Below are positions 6,283 to 14,392 of a stretch of DNA of 20,444 bases, piece by piece. Below the pieces are notes generated by a model. The model was not told the origin of the DNA, did no database searches, and saw only the letters and a list, made by a program, of their open reading frames with translations. Source of the DNA: Candidatus Rifleibacteriota bacterium. Lineage in GTDB: Bacteria; Vulcanimicrobiota; Xenobia; Xenobiales; Xenobiaceae. The stretch lies in contig CAAGRW010000021.1 of NCBI GenBank assembly GCA_900772775.1, positions 1-20,444 on the forward strand, read 5' to 3'. Positions within the stretch are counted from its first letter, which is position 1. Each line of letters starts with the position of its first letter. The position numbers and the translations under genes were made by a program.

Positions 6283-7999
6283 GAGCGGGCCTGAAAATAG
6301 CGGCGCCAGAGTACTGGTTGTCGGCGATAATGTTTCCCATGAGTGTTACGGTACCGGCAGAGTCGTGCGCCTTTTGGAAAATGGTAGCTACTTTGTCAAT
6401 TTCTTTATCACCAATGCCAACCAATGTTGCCGTTTTGATGAACTGAAATATCTTTCTCCCAATGGCTCGGTCATGTCTGTGGCTCCGCCTCGTTTGCGTT
6501 TTTCCCGTTATGGGAGGCAGCTCTGGGAAGGCAGAGGGCCGCGTGGTATTGACGCTCTGCCCAAGGGTGAAGAGGGCCAATTTGTGGCTTTGCGCATTTT
6601 GGAAGCTATGCGTACAGGCGTAGTTGGCGAGAGAGTTGAGCTCTACACTATAGGTCGTAGCCTAGAAATGGAAATGGTCAGCTACGACTTAACAAATATT
6701 GGTGATGGCGCTGTGCGTGTATTCTTGGGCGATTATGGCGCCGGAAAAACGCATATGCTCGAGTGTATCGAAGCTAAGGCTCTGAGCAAAAAATGTCTGA
6801 CAGCTCGCGTGGCTCTCAATAGCAAAGATGTTAGTCCTGGCAATCCTCAGCGCGTCTATCGTGCTCTGATCCTCAATTTGAGCTATCCAGATCATGATGG
6901 CAAATACGGTTTATTGCCACTTTTCCGTGAAGCCCGTCGCCTCAATCTTATTGAAGGTTGGTTGCGCAGCGAGCGTTTTCACACTTACCTTAGTCCGGCT
7001 CTCTACTATTTTAATCGCTATTCCGAAAATTTAGAGGCTTGGGCAGGGGATCCCGACAAGCAAGACGAGCTCAACACCCAGGAAGCTGTCGTTCGTCATA
7101 TGATCGATTGGCTCGAAGGCCAAGAAGCTCGCGAGCTTACTGACAAATTTAATTTGTCCTTGCAAAAAGCTTTCCCCGGCACGCCTTCTATTTATAAGTT
7201 CCCCGCTTTAAAAGATTACCGTACTTTCGGCCACATCTACGCCAACATTTTGAGTGGTATTTCCTATTTGGCCCGTCAAGTTGGCTATAACGGTTTAGTT
7301 CTGCTTCTCGATGAAGCCGAGATGTATAATATCCTTTCTAGTCGAGATCGCACCTATGCCGATCAATTGTTTGGCTATTATTCTGCTTTAGCTTTAGGTA
7401 CCCAAAAAGTACGCAGCGTACAAAAGTTCCCCCGCGGGGGGCATCTCAACCATAGAAATATTCCCGTTACTTACAATCCGGATGGCGGCACTTACAGAAG
7501 TGGTGTTTATTGTGTTTTTGCCATGACTATGGACAATGGCGGCGGCTTGATCACTCTTAAAGATCAGCTTAACGAGGATGCTTTTATCGAACTTAGCCCG
7601 CTGAGTAACAGTGACTACCAGCGTTTGTGTTCTGTTATTATCGATTTGTATCGCCGAGCCTATCCCAGTTTTGTTTGTGACGATAAAGCGGCCAACTATA
7701 TGGGACAAGTCGTCTATACGGCTATGGAGCGTGGAGCTATCAATGGCTCTCGTCAGTTGTTGCGTTGCATTTTAGAGCTTTTGGACTATTCGCGTTTATG
7801 TCGCGAAGATATAGGCGCCTATGTCCATGAAATGATGGAGCATATCAAACTTGGCGCCGCTGCCAACAGCATTTCCGCTCAGTCAGAAGCTGAATCTGAA
7901 GCTGAGACTGAGACCGAGCGTGAGGCTGATGATTCTTCTGCTCAAGCCGATGACTATTCCTCAGAAGAGGAAATAGCTGACGATGATTACAATTTTTAG
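6269..7999 (+). CDS. BrxC/BrxD-like ATPase with N-terminal SH3/Tudor-like domain and acidic tail
   Basis: A 576-residue divergent member of the same ATPase class. Residues about 15-62 resemble the small beta-barrel found at the C-terminus of PcrA/UvrD-type helicases and in CarD-like proteins: Val-Gly-Asp-x-Val-x-His, then Tyr-Gly-x-Gly-x-Val, a Phe-Val-Asn-Phe strand and a closing Leu. A linker with FSRYGRQLWEGRG follows. Walker A is GDYGAGKT at 154-161 and Walker B is LVLLLDEAE with Asp348-Glu349. An inserted loop at about 380-412, absent from the other two copies, is rich in Gly, Asn and Pro. The last 40 residues (about 537-576) are almost all Glu, Asp, Ser and Ala and end in DDDYNF, much like the SSB tail tip. 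The start is the TTG at 6269. It is followed by a 44-base gap, the longest in the cluster. Confidence 0.87.
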   Translation: MQTSKSGPENSGARVLVVGDNVSHECYGTGRVVRLLENGSYFVNFFITNANQCCRFDELKYLSPNGSVMSVAPPRLRFSRYGRQLWEGRGPRGIDALPKGEEGQFVALRILEAMRTGVVGERVELYTIGRSLEMEMVSYDLTNIGDGAVRVFLGDYGAGKTHMLECIEAKALSKKCLTARVALNSKDVSPGNPQRVYRALILNLSYPDHDGKYGLLPLFREARRLNLIEGWLRSERFHTYLSPALYYFNRYSENLEAWAGDPDKQDELNTQEAVVRHMIDWLEGQEARELTDKFNLSLQKAFPGTPSIYKFPALKDYRTFGHIYANILSGISYLARQVGYNGLVLLLDEAEMYNILSSRDRTYADQLFGYYSALALGTQKVRSVQKFPRGGHLNHRNIPVTYNPDGGTYRSGVYCVFAMTMDNGGGLITLKDQLNEDAFIELSPLSNSDYQRLCSVIIDLYRRAYPSFVCDDKAANYMGQVVYTAMERGAINGSRQLLRCILELLDYSRLCREDIGAYVHEMMEHIKLGAAANSISAQSEAESEAETETEREADDSSAQADDYSSEEEIADDDYNF

Positions 8000-8043
8000 A
8001 GCTCACTTAGAGCGAAATATGTGCGAAAAGAGGAGTTTAAACT

Positions 8044-9282
8044 ATGTTTTTCCCCGGCAGTAAAGTTTCTCTTTCCCAAAGTTTAGCAAGGGAAATAATC
8101 GACTGTATGGGAGAAAATGGTCAGCCGCCGGAGCGTGGTTTGGAATTTGTTACCGTAGGTCTAACTTCTTATTTAGAAATTATAGAAAAAGAATATTTAC
8201 AGCGCTTGTTGGGGCAAGCTGGCGGATCGGCTTTTCGTTTAGTGCAAGGCAGCTACGGCGCGGGCAAGACTCACTTTTTGGGTTGCATACGTTCAATAGC
8301 TCAGCGTTTAGGCTTTTTGACATGTTCAGTAAATTTGTCTCCGGCCGAGTGCCCCTATGAAGATGCCTTGCGCGTTTATAAGGCTGCTTTTGCCAATATT
8401 GCTTTACATTTGGAAAAACAAGACGATACCGCTGAAGACATGCCCGGCGGACAAATAGTCGGTTTTACTAATATTTTGCGCTTGGCGGCTCACGGACAGC
8501 TGCCTTTTGCTTTTTCGGGAAAATTGGAAGATGTGCCCGTGGAGAATTATACTTTTAGACGTGTTTGTCAGCGTTTTCTTTCCGCTTGTCGCTCCGGCAA
8601 TGAAGAAGAAGAGTTTGTATTAGATCGTTGGTTGGCTGGAGATGCAAGCTTCGATAGAGATGTTTTGCGCAATTTCGGAGTGTTTGATGATATAGCTTCC
8701 GATAACGCTTTCCCGGTCATGCGCTCTATGGTAAGTATTTTGACCGCTTTAGGTTTTCCCGGAGTAATCTTCCTCTTTGACGAAGTCGATATGCATATTT
8801 CCAGCGTATCACAGCGCCATTTGCAGGCTATAGGCGACAATTTGCGTCAGCTGATCGATTTGTGCGCCAGCTCCAGGTTGCCCAAAGTTATGTTCTTTTA
8901 TGCCGTACCTCCGGAGTTTATGAGTTTAAATGTCACCTCTTATCCGGCTTTGCAACAGCGCTTAGAGCGTCCTTTGCATATGTCTAAATCTAGCCCCCAA
9001 TCGGTGGTGATAGATTTAGAAAGGGCTATGGACGATGATGGTAGTTTCTTCAAAACTTTGGGCCAAAAGTTGGCTGATGTGGCAGTTATCGCCTGGGATT
9101 GGCAAAACTTTGACATTAAGCGTTGCCAAGCCGATTTAACAACTTTTGTGGACTTTATGTTGGAGCACGTTTTTACGGGCGGTTATCGCATGTTCGTTAA
9201 GTTTTGGATCGCTCTTTTGCATAACTGGTATGAAAATGGACAAGTCCCGCTTGATGAAAAAATGTTGCAAAAAATGCTTTAG
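8044..9282 (+). CDS. BrxC/BrxD-like P-loop ATPase, third copy
   Basis: A 412-residue ATPase colinear with the first copy. Both have their Walker B Asp-Glu at residues 246-247, both have LEFVTVGL/IEFVTVGL near residue 37, and both have VPPEF followed by YPALQQRL. Walker A is GSYGAGKT at 69-76 and Walker B is VIFLFDEVD. The C-terminal helical part carries GYRMFVKFW at 380-388, matching GQRRNFVKQW in copy one. It lacks the acidic tail of the other two and ends Leu-Gln-Lys-Met-Leu. The ATG is supported by AGGAG at 8031-8035, eight bases upstream. The helicase begins eight bases after the stop. The conserved spacing points to duplication of an ancestral gene, with the second copy diverging further. 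Its role in the cluster is not known. Confidence 0.88.
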   Translation: MFFPGSKVSLSQSLAREIIDCMGENGQPPERGLEFVTVGLTSYLEIIEKEYLQRLLGQAGGSAFRLVQGSYGAGKTHFLGCIRSIAQRLGFLTCSVNLSPAECPYEDALRVYKAAFANIALHLEKQDDTAEDMPGGQIVGFTNILRLAAHGQLPFAFSGKLEDVPVENYTFRRVCQRFLSACRSGNEEEEFVLDRWLAGDASFDRDVLRNFGVFDDIASDNAFPVMRSMVSILTALGFPGVIFLFDEVDMHISSVSQRHLQAIGDNLRQLIDLCASSRLPKVMFFYAVPPEFMSLNVTSYPALQQRLERPLHMSKSSPQSVVIDLERAMDDDGSFFKTLGQKLADVAVIAWDWQNFDIKRCQADLTTFVDFMLEHVFTGGYRMFVKFWIALLHNWYENGQVPLDEKMLQKML

Positions 9283-9290
9283 CATACGGT

Positions 9291-11495
9291 GTGGCTGATG
9301 GAAAAATAAAAATGGATTCTGCTACTGCTTTATATAGAGTCAAGTGTCGCCGTATGCTCGAACGACTTAGTCGAGTTAAAGGCGCATTTTACGGTGGTTT
9401 TTATAAGCCGCGTCAAATTCAATTTGATGCTATTGAGCCCATCATGCAAGGGCGCAATGTTGTACTCAGCTCATGTACAGCTTCAGGAAAGACTGAAGCC
9501 TATTTGGCTCCTTTAACCGAACGCTGGCTAGAACCTATGCGGGCTGGCAAGTTGTGCATTTTGATTATTTGCCCCACTAGGGCTCTGGCTAACGATTTAG
9601 TCAAACGCATTTCTGTACCGTTGAGCCGCTGCTCTGTCAACGTTTTATTGCGTACCGGCGATCATCCCACTCCTCTCAGAGACAAAAAAGTTGGCGTTTT
9701 GGTCACTACTTTGGAATCTCTAGATTCTTTGCTCTGTCGTTGGGCTGTACAACTTCTCGATATAAAGGCTATCGTTTTCGAAGAGTTGCACGTAGCCGAA
9801 GGCACGGCGCGTGGAGACCAATTGGCTGTTTTGGCCGAGCGTTTAGATGTTTTGTTGCACTGTGCGAAGGCCAAGCAAATAGCTGGCACTTTGGGCAATT
9901 TGGGGCTCAGTTTGCAGCGGCTGGCTGTAACTGCTACTCCGGGAAATGCCGAAGTTATCAATCGAAAATATTTGGCTGGCCGAGCTGTTATAGTAGAAAA
10001 CAAACAAGGGGTCAATTTTGAAGTAGACTACAGCCGCCCTTACGATGACGAGACTATAGATTCTACAGACATTAAGCAAGCTAGAGCCATAGCTTTTTTA
10101 CGAGCTTGTATAAAGTATTGTCGCCAAAACGATTGTCAAAAAATGTTGGTTTTTGTACGCTCGCGAGCCGAGGCAGAACTTTTGGCTTCGGCTAAAGGCT
10201 ATCTTTCCGATAATCCTTTTGGCAATGCTGTTTTCTCTCACCATAGCAGTTTAGGCACCGAGCAGCGCGAGAAAGTAGAGAGAAATTTTGCTTCTTATCA
10301 GAAGGCAATTTGCTTTGCTACTTCCACTTTAGAAGTTGGCATAGATATAGGCGACGTTGACGCTGTGGCTCTAACCGTTCCTCCTATGGATGTGAATGCA
10401 TTTTTACAGCGAGTCGGTCGCAGTGGCAGGCGAGGGCAAACCCCCAAAGTGCTTTGCCTTTACGAAACCAATTTTGAAAAAGCTCAATACGAACACTTAG
10501 TAAAAGCTGCCAGAGCAGGCGAGCTCTTTAGCGATCACCCTCCTTTTTTAAGTTCAGTTTTGATTCAACAATCGGCCTCTCTTGTATGTCAAAGCGCTTC
10601 CGATATGATCAATAAAATATCTTTGCGCGATCGCCTACCTGCTTATTTGCGCTCTTCCTATACTGAAGATATATGCGAAAAAATTTTGCAAGGAGCTGTG
10701 CAAAGTGACTTGCTGAAAGTTCGCCGCCAAGGTGGTTATTCGCGCTCTGAAAAGTTGAAAGAAGCTTTTGAAAAAGGAGAAATACATCATAATATTTCTC
10801 ATAAGGTAGCCGGTCGCGGCAAAATCAGCGTCGTTGACAAAATAGGTAATCGCATAATAGGCACTCTTTCCGGAAGTTGTACTTTATTGGCAGGCGATTT
10901 TTTCTATTTTAGCGGCACTAGCTATAGAGTAATCAGCGGCCCTAAGGATGGAAAAATTGTCGTCTGTCCCGATCGCAATATCGATCGTTCTAAACTGCGC
11001 CGCTGCGATTTTGAAGCTTCTGGCTTGCCTAAAGTTTCGGAACCTTGGGCTGCCGATTTTGCCGATTTTTTGGAAATACCCACCGATAGCTCTTGCTATA
11101 CGCTTTACGGAGCCGATTTGACGGTGTGCTCTCATTTTATGGGCACAGTAGGGGGAATATTTCTTAAAGTCTTCTTAGAACATTTGGGCTACAACGATGC
11201 CAAAACCAATGCTTATGTGATTGTTTGTGACAACCTGGAAGAAGTTAGAGCTTTGGCTATGAGTTCTGGGGCTCTCAAAATGATTATTCGTCAAAATATT
11301 GGATCTTTGGCACAAAAATTGGATTTAGGCCCTTGGAGTTCATGTCTTCCCGATGAACTTTTGGAAAAAGAAGTTCTAAAAGTGGCCGAGCATATCCATC
11401 TTTTTGAACATATGCAACAATTTGGCAAATTAACTCCTGCTGAAGCCGCTCAGTCTGCTTGGTTGTGTGAAGCTGCAGAAATTTCCGCTTCTTAA
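9291..11495 (+). CDS. Lhr/BrxHI-like superfamily 2 DEAD/DEAH-type helicase
   Basis: A 734-residue ATP-dependent helicase (727 if it starts at the ATG at 9312; neither start has a convincing Shine-Dalgarno). Motifs appear in order. A Q-like region KPRQIQFDAI is at 39-48, motif I CTASGKT at 62-68, Ia CPTRALA at 94-100, motif II EELH at 164-167, motif III TATPG at 214-218, motif IV VFVRS at 287-291, motif V TSTLEVGIDIG at 344-354 and motif VI QRVGRSGRRG at 373-382. The C-terminal part has the beta-rich element seen in Lhr proteins (around IGTLSG...LLAGDFFYFSG...YRV). Motif II is unusual: the usual first Asp is Glu. In BREX and related loci such helicases occur beside BrxD ATPases, as here. It probably translocates on DNA or RNA. 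No nuclease or methylase domain is visible. The gene is followed by 119 bases without a clear terminator. Confidence 0.9.
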   Translation: MADGKIKMDSATALYRVKCRRMLERLSRVKGAFYGGFYKPRQIQFDAIEPIMQGRNVVLSSCTASGKTEAYLAPLTERWLEPMRAGKLCILIICPTRALANDLVKRISVPLSRCSVNVLLRTGDHPTPLRDKKVGVLVTTLESLDSLLCRWAVQLLDIKAIVFEELHVAEGTARGDQLAVLAERLDVLLHCAKAKQIAGTLGNLGLSLQRLAVTATPGNAEVINRKYLAGRAVIVENKQGVNFEVDYSRPYDDETIDSTDIKQARAIAFLRACIKYCRQNDCQKMLVFVRSRAEAELLASAKGYLSDNPFGNAVFSHHSSLGTEQREKVERNFASYQKAICFATSTLEVGIDIGDVDAVALTVPPMDVNAFLQRVGRSGRRGQTPKVLCLYETNFEKAQYEHLVKAARAGELFSDHPPFLSSVLIQQSASLVCQSASDMINKISLRDRLPAYLRSSYTEDICEKILQGAVQSDLLKVRRQGGYSRSEKLKEAFEKGEIHHNISHKVAGRGKISVVDKIGNRIIGTLSGSCTLLAGDFFYFSGTSYRVISGPKDGKIVVCPDRNIDRSKLRRCDFEASGLPKVSEPWAADFADFLEIPTDSSCYTLYGADLTVCSHFMGTVGGIFLKVFLEHLGYNDAKTNAYVIVCDNLEEVRALAMSSGALKMIIRQNIGSLAQKLDLGPWSSCLPDELLEKEVLKVAEHIHLFEHMQQFGKLTPAEAAQSAWLCEAAEISAS

Positions 11496-11604
11496 ATTGT
11501 GGCCCACTTAAGCTAAAAACTCTCAGCGGCAGGACAAAGAAGCCTGGGGACAAAATTTAAATACTACTTGTTTTTATCACGTTTGGCATCTTTGTGACTG
11601 CTGC

Positions 11605-11608
11605 GAGG
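11605..11608 (+). promoter_or_regulatory. Ribosome-binding site deciding the glgA start
   Basis: GAGG lies six bases before the GTG at 11615. It favours that start over the in-frame GTG at 11594, and glycogen synthases normally begin Met-Lys-Ile-Leu-Phe, matching 11615. Confidence 0.5.
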
Positions 11609-11614
11609 TTTGAA

Positions 11615-12997
11615 GTGAAGATTCTGTTTTTGGCCGCCGAGGCCGTTCCCTACGTAAAAGTTGGCGGATTGGGTGATGTCGCTGGTGCTTTACCTGAGGC
11701 TCTGCGCAATTTAGGACACGATGTGCGTCTTATGATGCCGCGTTACGGTTTGCTAGATCCTCAGAAGCTCGGCTTATGCAAATGTTTAGACAATTTTGAC
11801 GTAAGAATGGATTGGCGCGTAGAGCAGTGCCAGCTGTGGGTTAGTAAAACTAAAGATTATTTTATCGAAAATCAATATTTCTTTGGCTCGCGTTTTCAAG
11901 TTTACGGCTGTGGCGATGAAATAGAACAATTTGTACTTTTCTGCCGAGCTGCTTTGGAAGCTTGCCGCTTAGACGGTTGGCAGCCCGACATTATTCATGC
12001 TCACGATTGGCATACCGCTGCAGCTATTCGTCTGGCTTGGGCCGCTGACAATCGCCCCGGCTTGGTCTTTACTATTCACAATATGGCTCACCAAGGTAAT
12101 CAACGTCCTGATGGTTGGCCTCTTTTGGGAGTCTACGACGGCCACAGCCCTATGAATTTAATGGAGCAAGCTATCTGGTGTGCCGATAAAGTCACTACCG
12201 TCAGTCCCAACTATGCCAAAGAAATTTGTACTCCCCAATATGGCTTTGGCTTAGATGGCTTGTTGCGCACTAAAGGTACCGATTTAGTAGGTATCGTCAA
12301 TGGTATAGATGTTGCCAGCTACGATCCTTCGGTTGATTCTAAAATTTGCGCTCGCTATACAGCCGGAGAATTTAACGGAAAGCGCCTTTGCAAACGTGAT
12401 ATTTTGCGCGAGTACGGTTTGACCGACGAGGAAGCTCCTTTAGTAGGTATTGTCTCCCGCTTAGATTTCCAAAAAGGCATCGATTTAGTTTTGCAATCTA
12501 TCGATGATATTATTCACTATTCAGATTTGAGGGTAATTATTTTAGGTAGTGGCAATCATGCTCTTGAAGATGGAGTAAGAAATGCCATAGCCAGGCACCC
12601 CGGTCGAGTTGGAGGATACATAGGTTTCGATCCTACCAGAGCTCGCAAGATTTATGCCGGTTGCGATATGTTCCTTATGCCAAGTCTCTTTGAACCGTGT
12701 GGTTTAAGTCAGATGATCGCTATGCGCTACGGCACTTTGCCTATCGCCAGAGAAACCGGCGGCTTGGCCGATACCATAAAAGATAATTACTATGGTGATG
12801 GCACTGGGTATTTGTTCCGTCAGTATACTTGTGACGATATGTTGACCGCTTTCGGACGCGCCTTGGAACATTACTTATACCGCCCCGAACTTTGGTATCG
12901 CACCCAGATTCGGGCTATGAATACCGACTTTAGCTGGAATAAGTCGGCCAAAGCTTATGCCGAGCTTTACAACTCAGCTTGTAAACAAAGAAAATAA
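11615..12997 (+). CDS. glgA: Glycogen synthase GlgA (ADP-glucose type, GT5)
   Basis: Extends alpha-1,4-glucan chains from ADP-glucose in the cytoplasm. The start (Met-Lys-Ile-Leu-Phe) leads into KVGGLGDVAG, the signature that contacts ADP-glucose and phosphate at about residues 15-24. The middle has HAHDWHTA and the segment VNGID before the hinge. The C-terminal Rossmann half has SRLDFQKG and the catalytic-site region PSLFEPCGLSQ followed by RETGGLADT. At 460 residues it matches the family's usual 470-480. The GTG at 11615 is preferred for its GAGG site. It is not an obvious operon partner of the helicase cluster: 119 bases separate them, with no clear promoter or terminator. No other glycogen gene is in the window. 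Confidence 0.94.
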   Translation: MKILFLAAEAVPYVKVGGLGDVAGALPEALRNLGHDVRLMMPRYGLLDPQKLGLCKCLDNFDVRMDWRVEQCQLWVSKTKDYFIENQYFFGSRFQVYGCGDEIEQFVLFCRAALEACRLDGWQPDIIHAHDWHTAAAIRLAWAADNRPGLVFTIHNMAHQGNQRPDGWPLLGVYDGHSPMNLMEQAIWCADKVTTVSPNYAKEICTPQYGFGLDGLLRTKGTDLVGIVNGIDVASYDPSVDSKICARYTAGEFNGKRLCKRDILREYGLTDEEAPLVGIVSRLDFQKGIDLVLQSIDDIIHYSDLRVIILGSGNHALEDGVRNAIARHPGRVGGYIGFDPTRARKIYAGCDMFLMPSLFEPCGLSQMIAMRYGTLPIARETGGLADTIKDNYYGDGTGYLFRQYTCDDMLTAFGRALEHYLYRPELWYRTQIRAMNTDFSWNKSAKAYAELYNSACKQRK

Positions 12998-13015
12998 AGA
13001 AATACTTTATTTTTT
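12991..13015 (+). terminator. AT-rich hairpin with T-tract after glgA
   Basis: A perfect 9-bp inverted repeat, AAAATAAAG (12991-12999) and CTTTATTTT (13005-13013), with a five-base loop overlaps the glgA stop codon and runs into six T's. It is weak because it is AT-rich, but it has terminator form. Confidence 0.4.
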
Positions 13016-13041
13016 AGTGTAGGCTTATTTGTCGGTAATTT

Positions 13042-13050
13042 TGTTAAAAT
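13042..13050 (+). promoter_or_regulatory. Candidate extended -10 promoter for the PilT gene
   Basis: TGTTAAAAT has the TGn extension plus a five-of-six match to TATAAT. No good -35 is present. A second possibility starts at a perfect -35 TTGACA (13058-13063), whose -10 would fall inside the palindrome at 13081-13089. Only one is likely used. Confidence 0.35.
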
Positions 13051-13071
13051 GCAGGTATTGACACCAAGATC

Positions 13072-13099
13072 GAGCTGCACTTTTATAAAAGTACAGCTC
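13072..13099 (+). repeat. 28-base near-palindrome before the PilT gene
   Basis: GAGCTG (13072-13077) pairs with CAGCTC (13094-13099). After one mismatch ACTTTT pairs with AAAAGT around a central AT. It would lie in the 5' leader of transcripts from 13042-13050, or cover the -10 region of the TTGACA promoter. It could be an operator or an mRNA hairpin. It has no T-tract, so it is not a terminator. Confidence 0.5.
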
Positions 13100-13184
13100 A
13101 GCTAAAAAAGCCAAAACATATGGCTGTGCCAAAAAATATCCCCACCGAAATTGCCTGGGAAAACGTCAAAGAAAGGGCTCAATT

Positions 13185-14324
13185 ATGACTATAAATTCAG
13201 CGGCTCCTATCAGCAATGCCAACCGCCGTTCGGCTATAGATACTGATGCTTTGTTGCGCTGCGCTGCCGGTATGCAAGCTTCTGACGTACATCTTAAAGC
13301 AAGTATGCCGCCGATGGTGCGTTTATATGGCGAATTAGTGCCTATGCCTGGTTTCTCAACCTTGAGCGCTCTTGACGTTCGTGATGCCATCACTTCATTT
13401 TTAGATGACAAAAGGCGCAAAGAATGGGAGCTAAGTTTAGAACTTGATACAGCTGTCGATGCTCCCGGCATTGGTCGCTTCCGCTTAAATGCCTATTTCG
13501 ACCGTTTGGGCCCGGCGGCCGCTTTGCGTTTAATACCTTCCCATATTCCCAGTTTCGACGAAATTGGCTTAGATATCGGTTTGAAAGATAAGCTTTTACC
13601 GAGCTCTGGCTTGGTATTAGTGACCGGTGCTACCGGAGTAGGCAAGTCTACTACGTTAGCTACCCTCTTAGATACCGTACTTCGAGAGAGAGCTGTTCAC
13701 GTTTTAACTTTGGAAGCTCCTATAGAGTTTATTTTGGAGCCACACCGAGGCATGGTCAGTCAGCGCGAAGTGGGCAAGCATACCAATTCTTTTGAAATTG
13801 CTTGCAGCAGTGGTTTGCGCCAAGATCCCGATGTTATTATGATCGGAGAATTGCGTGACGCCGCTTCTATAGAAATGGCTTTAACTATAGCCGAAACCGG
13901 TCACTTAGTTTTGGCTAGCTTGCATAGTCCCGACGCTACTGGTACTATCGAGCGTATTTTAGGAGCCATTCCTGCCGAAAGACAGCCCCAGGCTCGTACT
14001 CAATTGGCCAGTTGCCTCAAGGCCATTATCTCTCAAAAGCTCATTTCTCGTACCGATCACAATGGACGTATCGCTGCTCGCGAAATTATGCTTAGCGTTC
14101 CGGCTATTTCCGCTCTTATTCGCGATGGTAAGGTGCATCAAATTTACTCTACTATTGAAATGAATGGCGAGTTGGGAATGTGCACTATGGAATATTCTTT
14201 GAGCCGTTTGATTGAAGCCGATTTAATCAGTTACGATGATGCTTTAATAAATGCTGGCCGCCCCGACAACTTGCGTCCTTTTGCCGATGAAACTCTTAAA
14301 GGCAGAAAGAAACGTACTCGCTAA
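13185..14324 (+). CDS. pilT: PilT-type twitching motility / pilus retraction ATPase
   Basis: A 379-residue hexameric ATPase that powers type IV pilus retraction at the inner membrane. The N-terminal PAS-like half carries ASDVHLK (32-38), and Walker A is GATGVGKST at 148-156. The Asp-box region reads LEAPIEF at 176-182, where most PilT proteins have EDPIE. Walker B is DVIMIGELRD at 216-225 with catalytic Glu222, and the His box has His240 and His247. The C-terminal IRDGKVHQI (312-320) and GMCTME match the PilT AIRxGK and GMxTMD elements, distinguishing it from PilB. The ATG follows a purine-rich AAAGAAAGGG. No other pilus gene is in the window, so the partners lie elsewhere. The Asp-to-Ala change is noted separately. 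Confidence 0.9.
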   Translation: MTINSAAPISNANRRSAIDTDALLRCAAGMQASDVHLKASMPPMVRLYGELVPMPGFSTLSALDVRDAITSFLDDKRRKEWELSLELDTAVDAPGIGRFRLNAYFDRLGPAAALRLIPSHIPSFDEIGLDIGLKDKLLPSSGLVLVTGATGVGKSTTLATLLDTVLRERAVHVLTLEAPIEFILEPHRGMVSQREVGKHTNSFEIACSSGLRQDPDVIMIGELRDAASIEMALTIAETGHLVLASLHSPDATGTIERILGAIPAERQPQARTQLASCLKAIISQKLISRTDHNGRIAAREIMLSVPAISALIRDGKVHQIYSTIEMNGELGMCTMEYSLSRLIEADLISYDDALINAGRPDNLRPFADETLKGRKKRTR

Positions 14325-14343
14325 ACAATTTTCAATTTAAGGG

Positions 14344-14380
14344 AAGGACGCTTGGATAGGCAATGCGTCCTTTTTCTTTC
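14344..14380 (+). terminator. Rho-independent terminator after the PilT gene
   Basis: AAGGACGC (14344-14351) pairs with GCGTCCTT (14365-14372) across a 13-base loop and leads into TTTTTCTTTC. The T-tract ends three bases before the GGAGG of the next gene, so the terminator and the next gene's ribosome-binding site are almost fused. Confidence 0.8.
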
Positions 14381-14392
14381 ATGGAGGAAACA

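Noticed and set aside
9740..10021. 93-codon + strand frame inside the helicase
   Set aside because: It overlaps conserved helicase motifs II and III in another frame and is rich in Arg, Gly and Cys like a shadow frame.
3250..11495. BREX or DISARM defence locus
   Set aside because: ATPase and helicase types resemble BREX components, but no methyltransferase, PglZ, Lon-like protease, phospholipase D or SNF2 protein is present.
14363..14392. ATG at 14363 as the nucleotidase start
   Set aside because: It falls in the terminator hairpin and would put charged residues before the signal peptide; 14393 has GGAGG.
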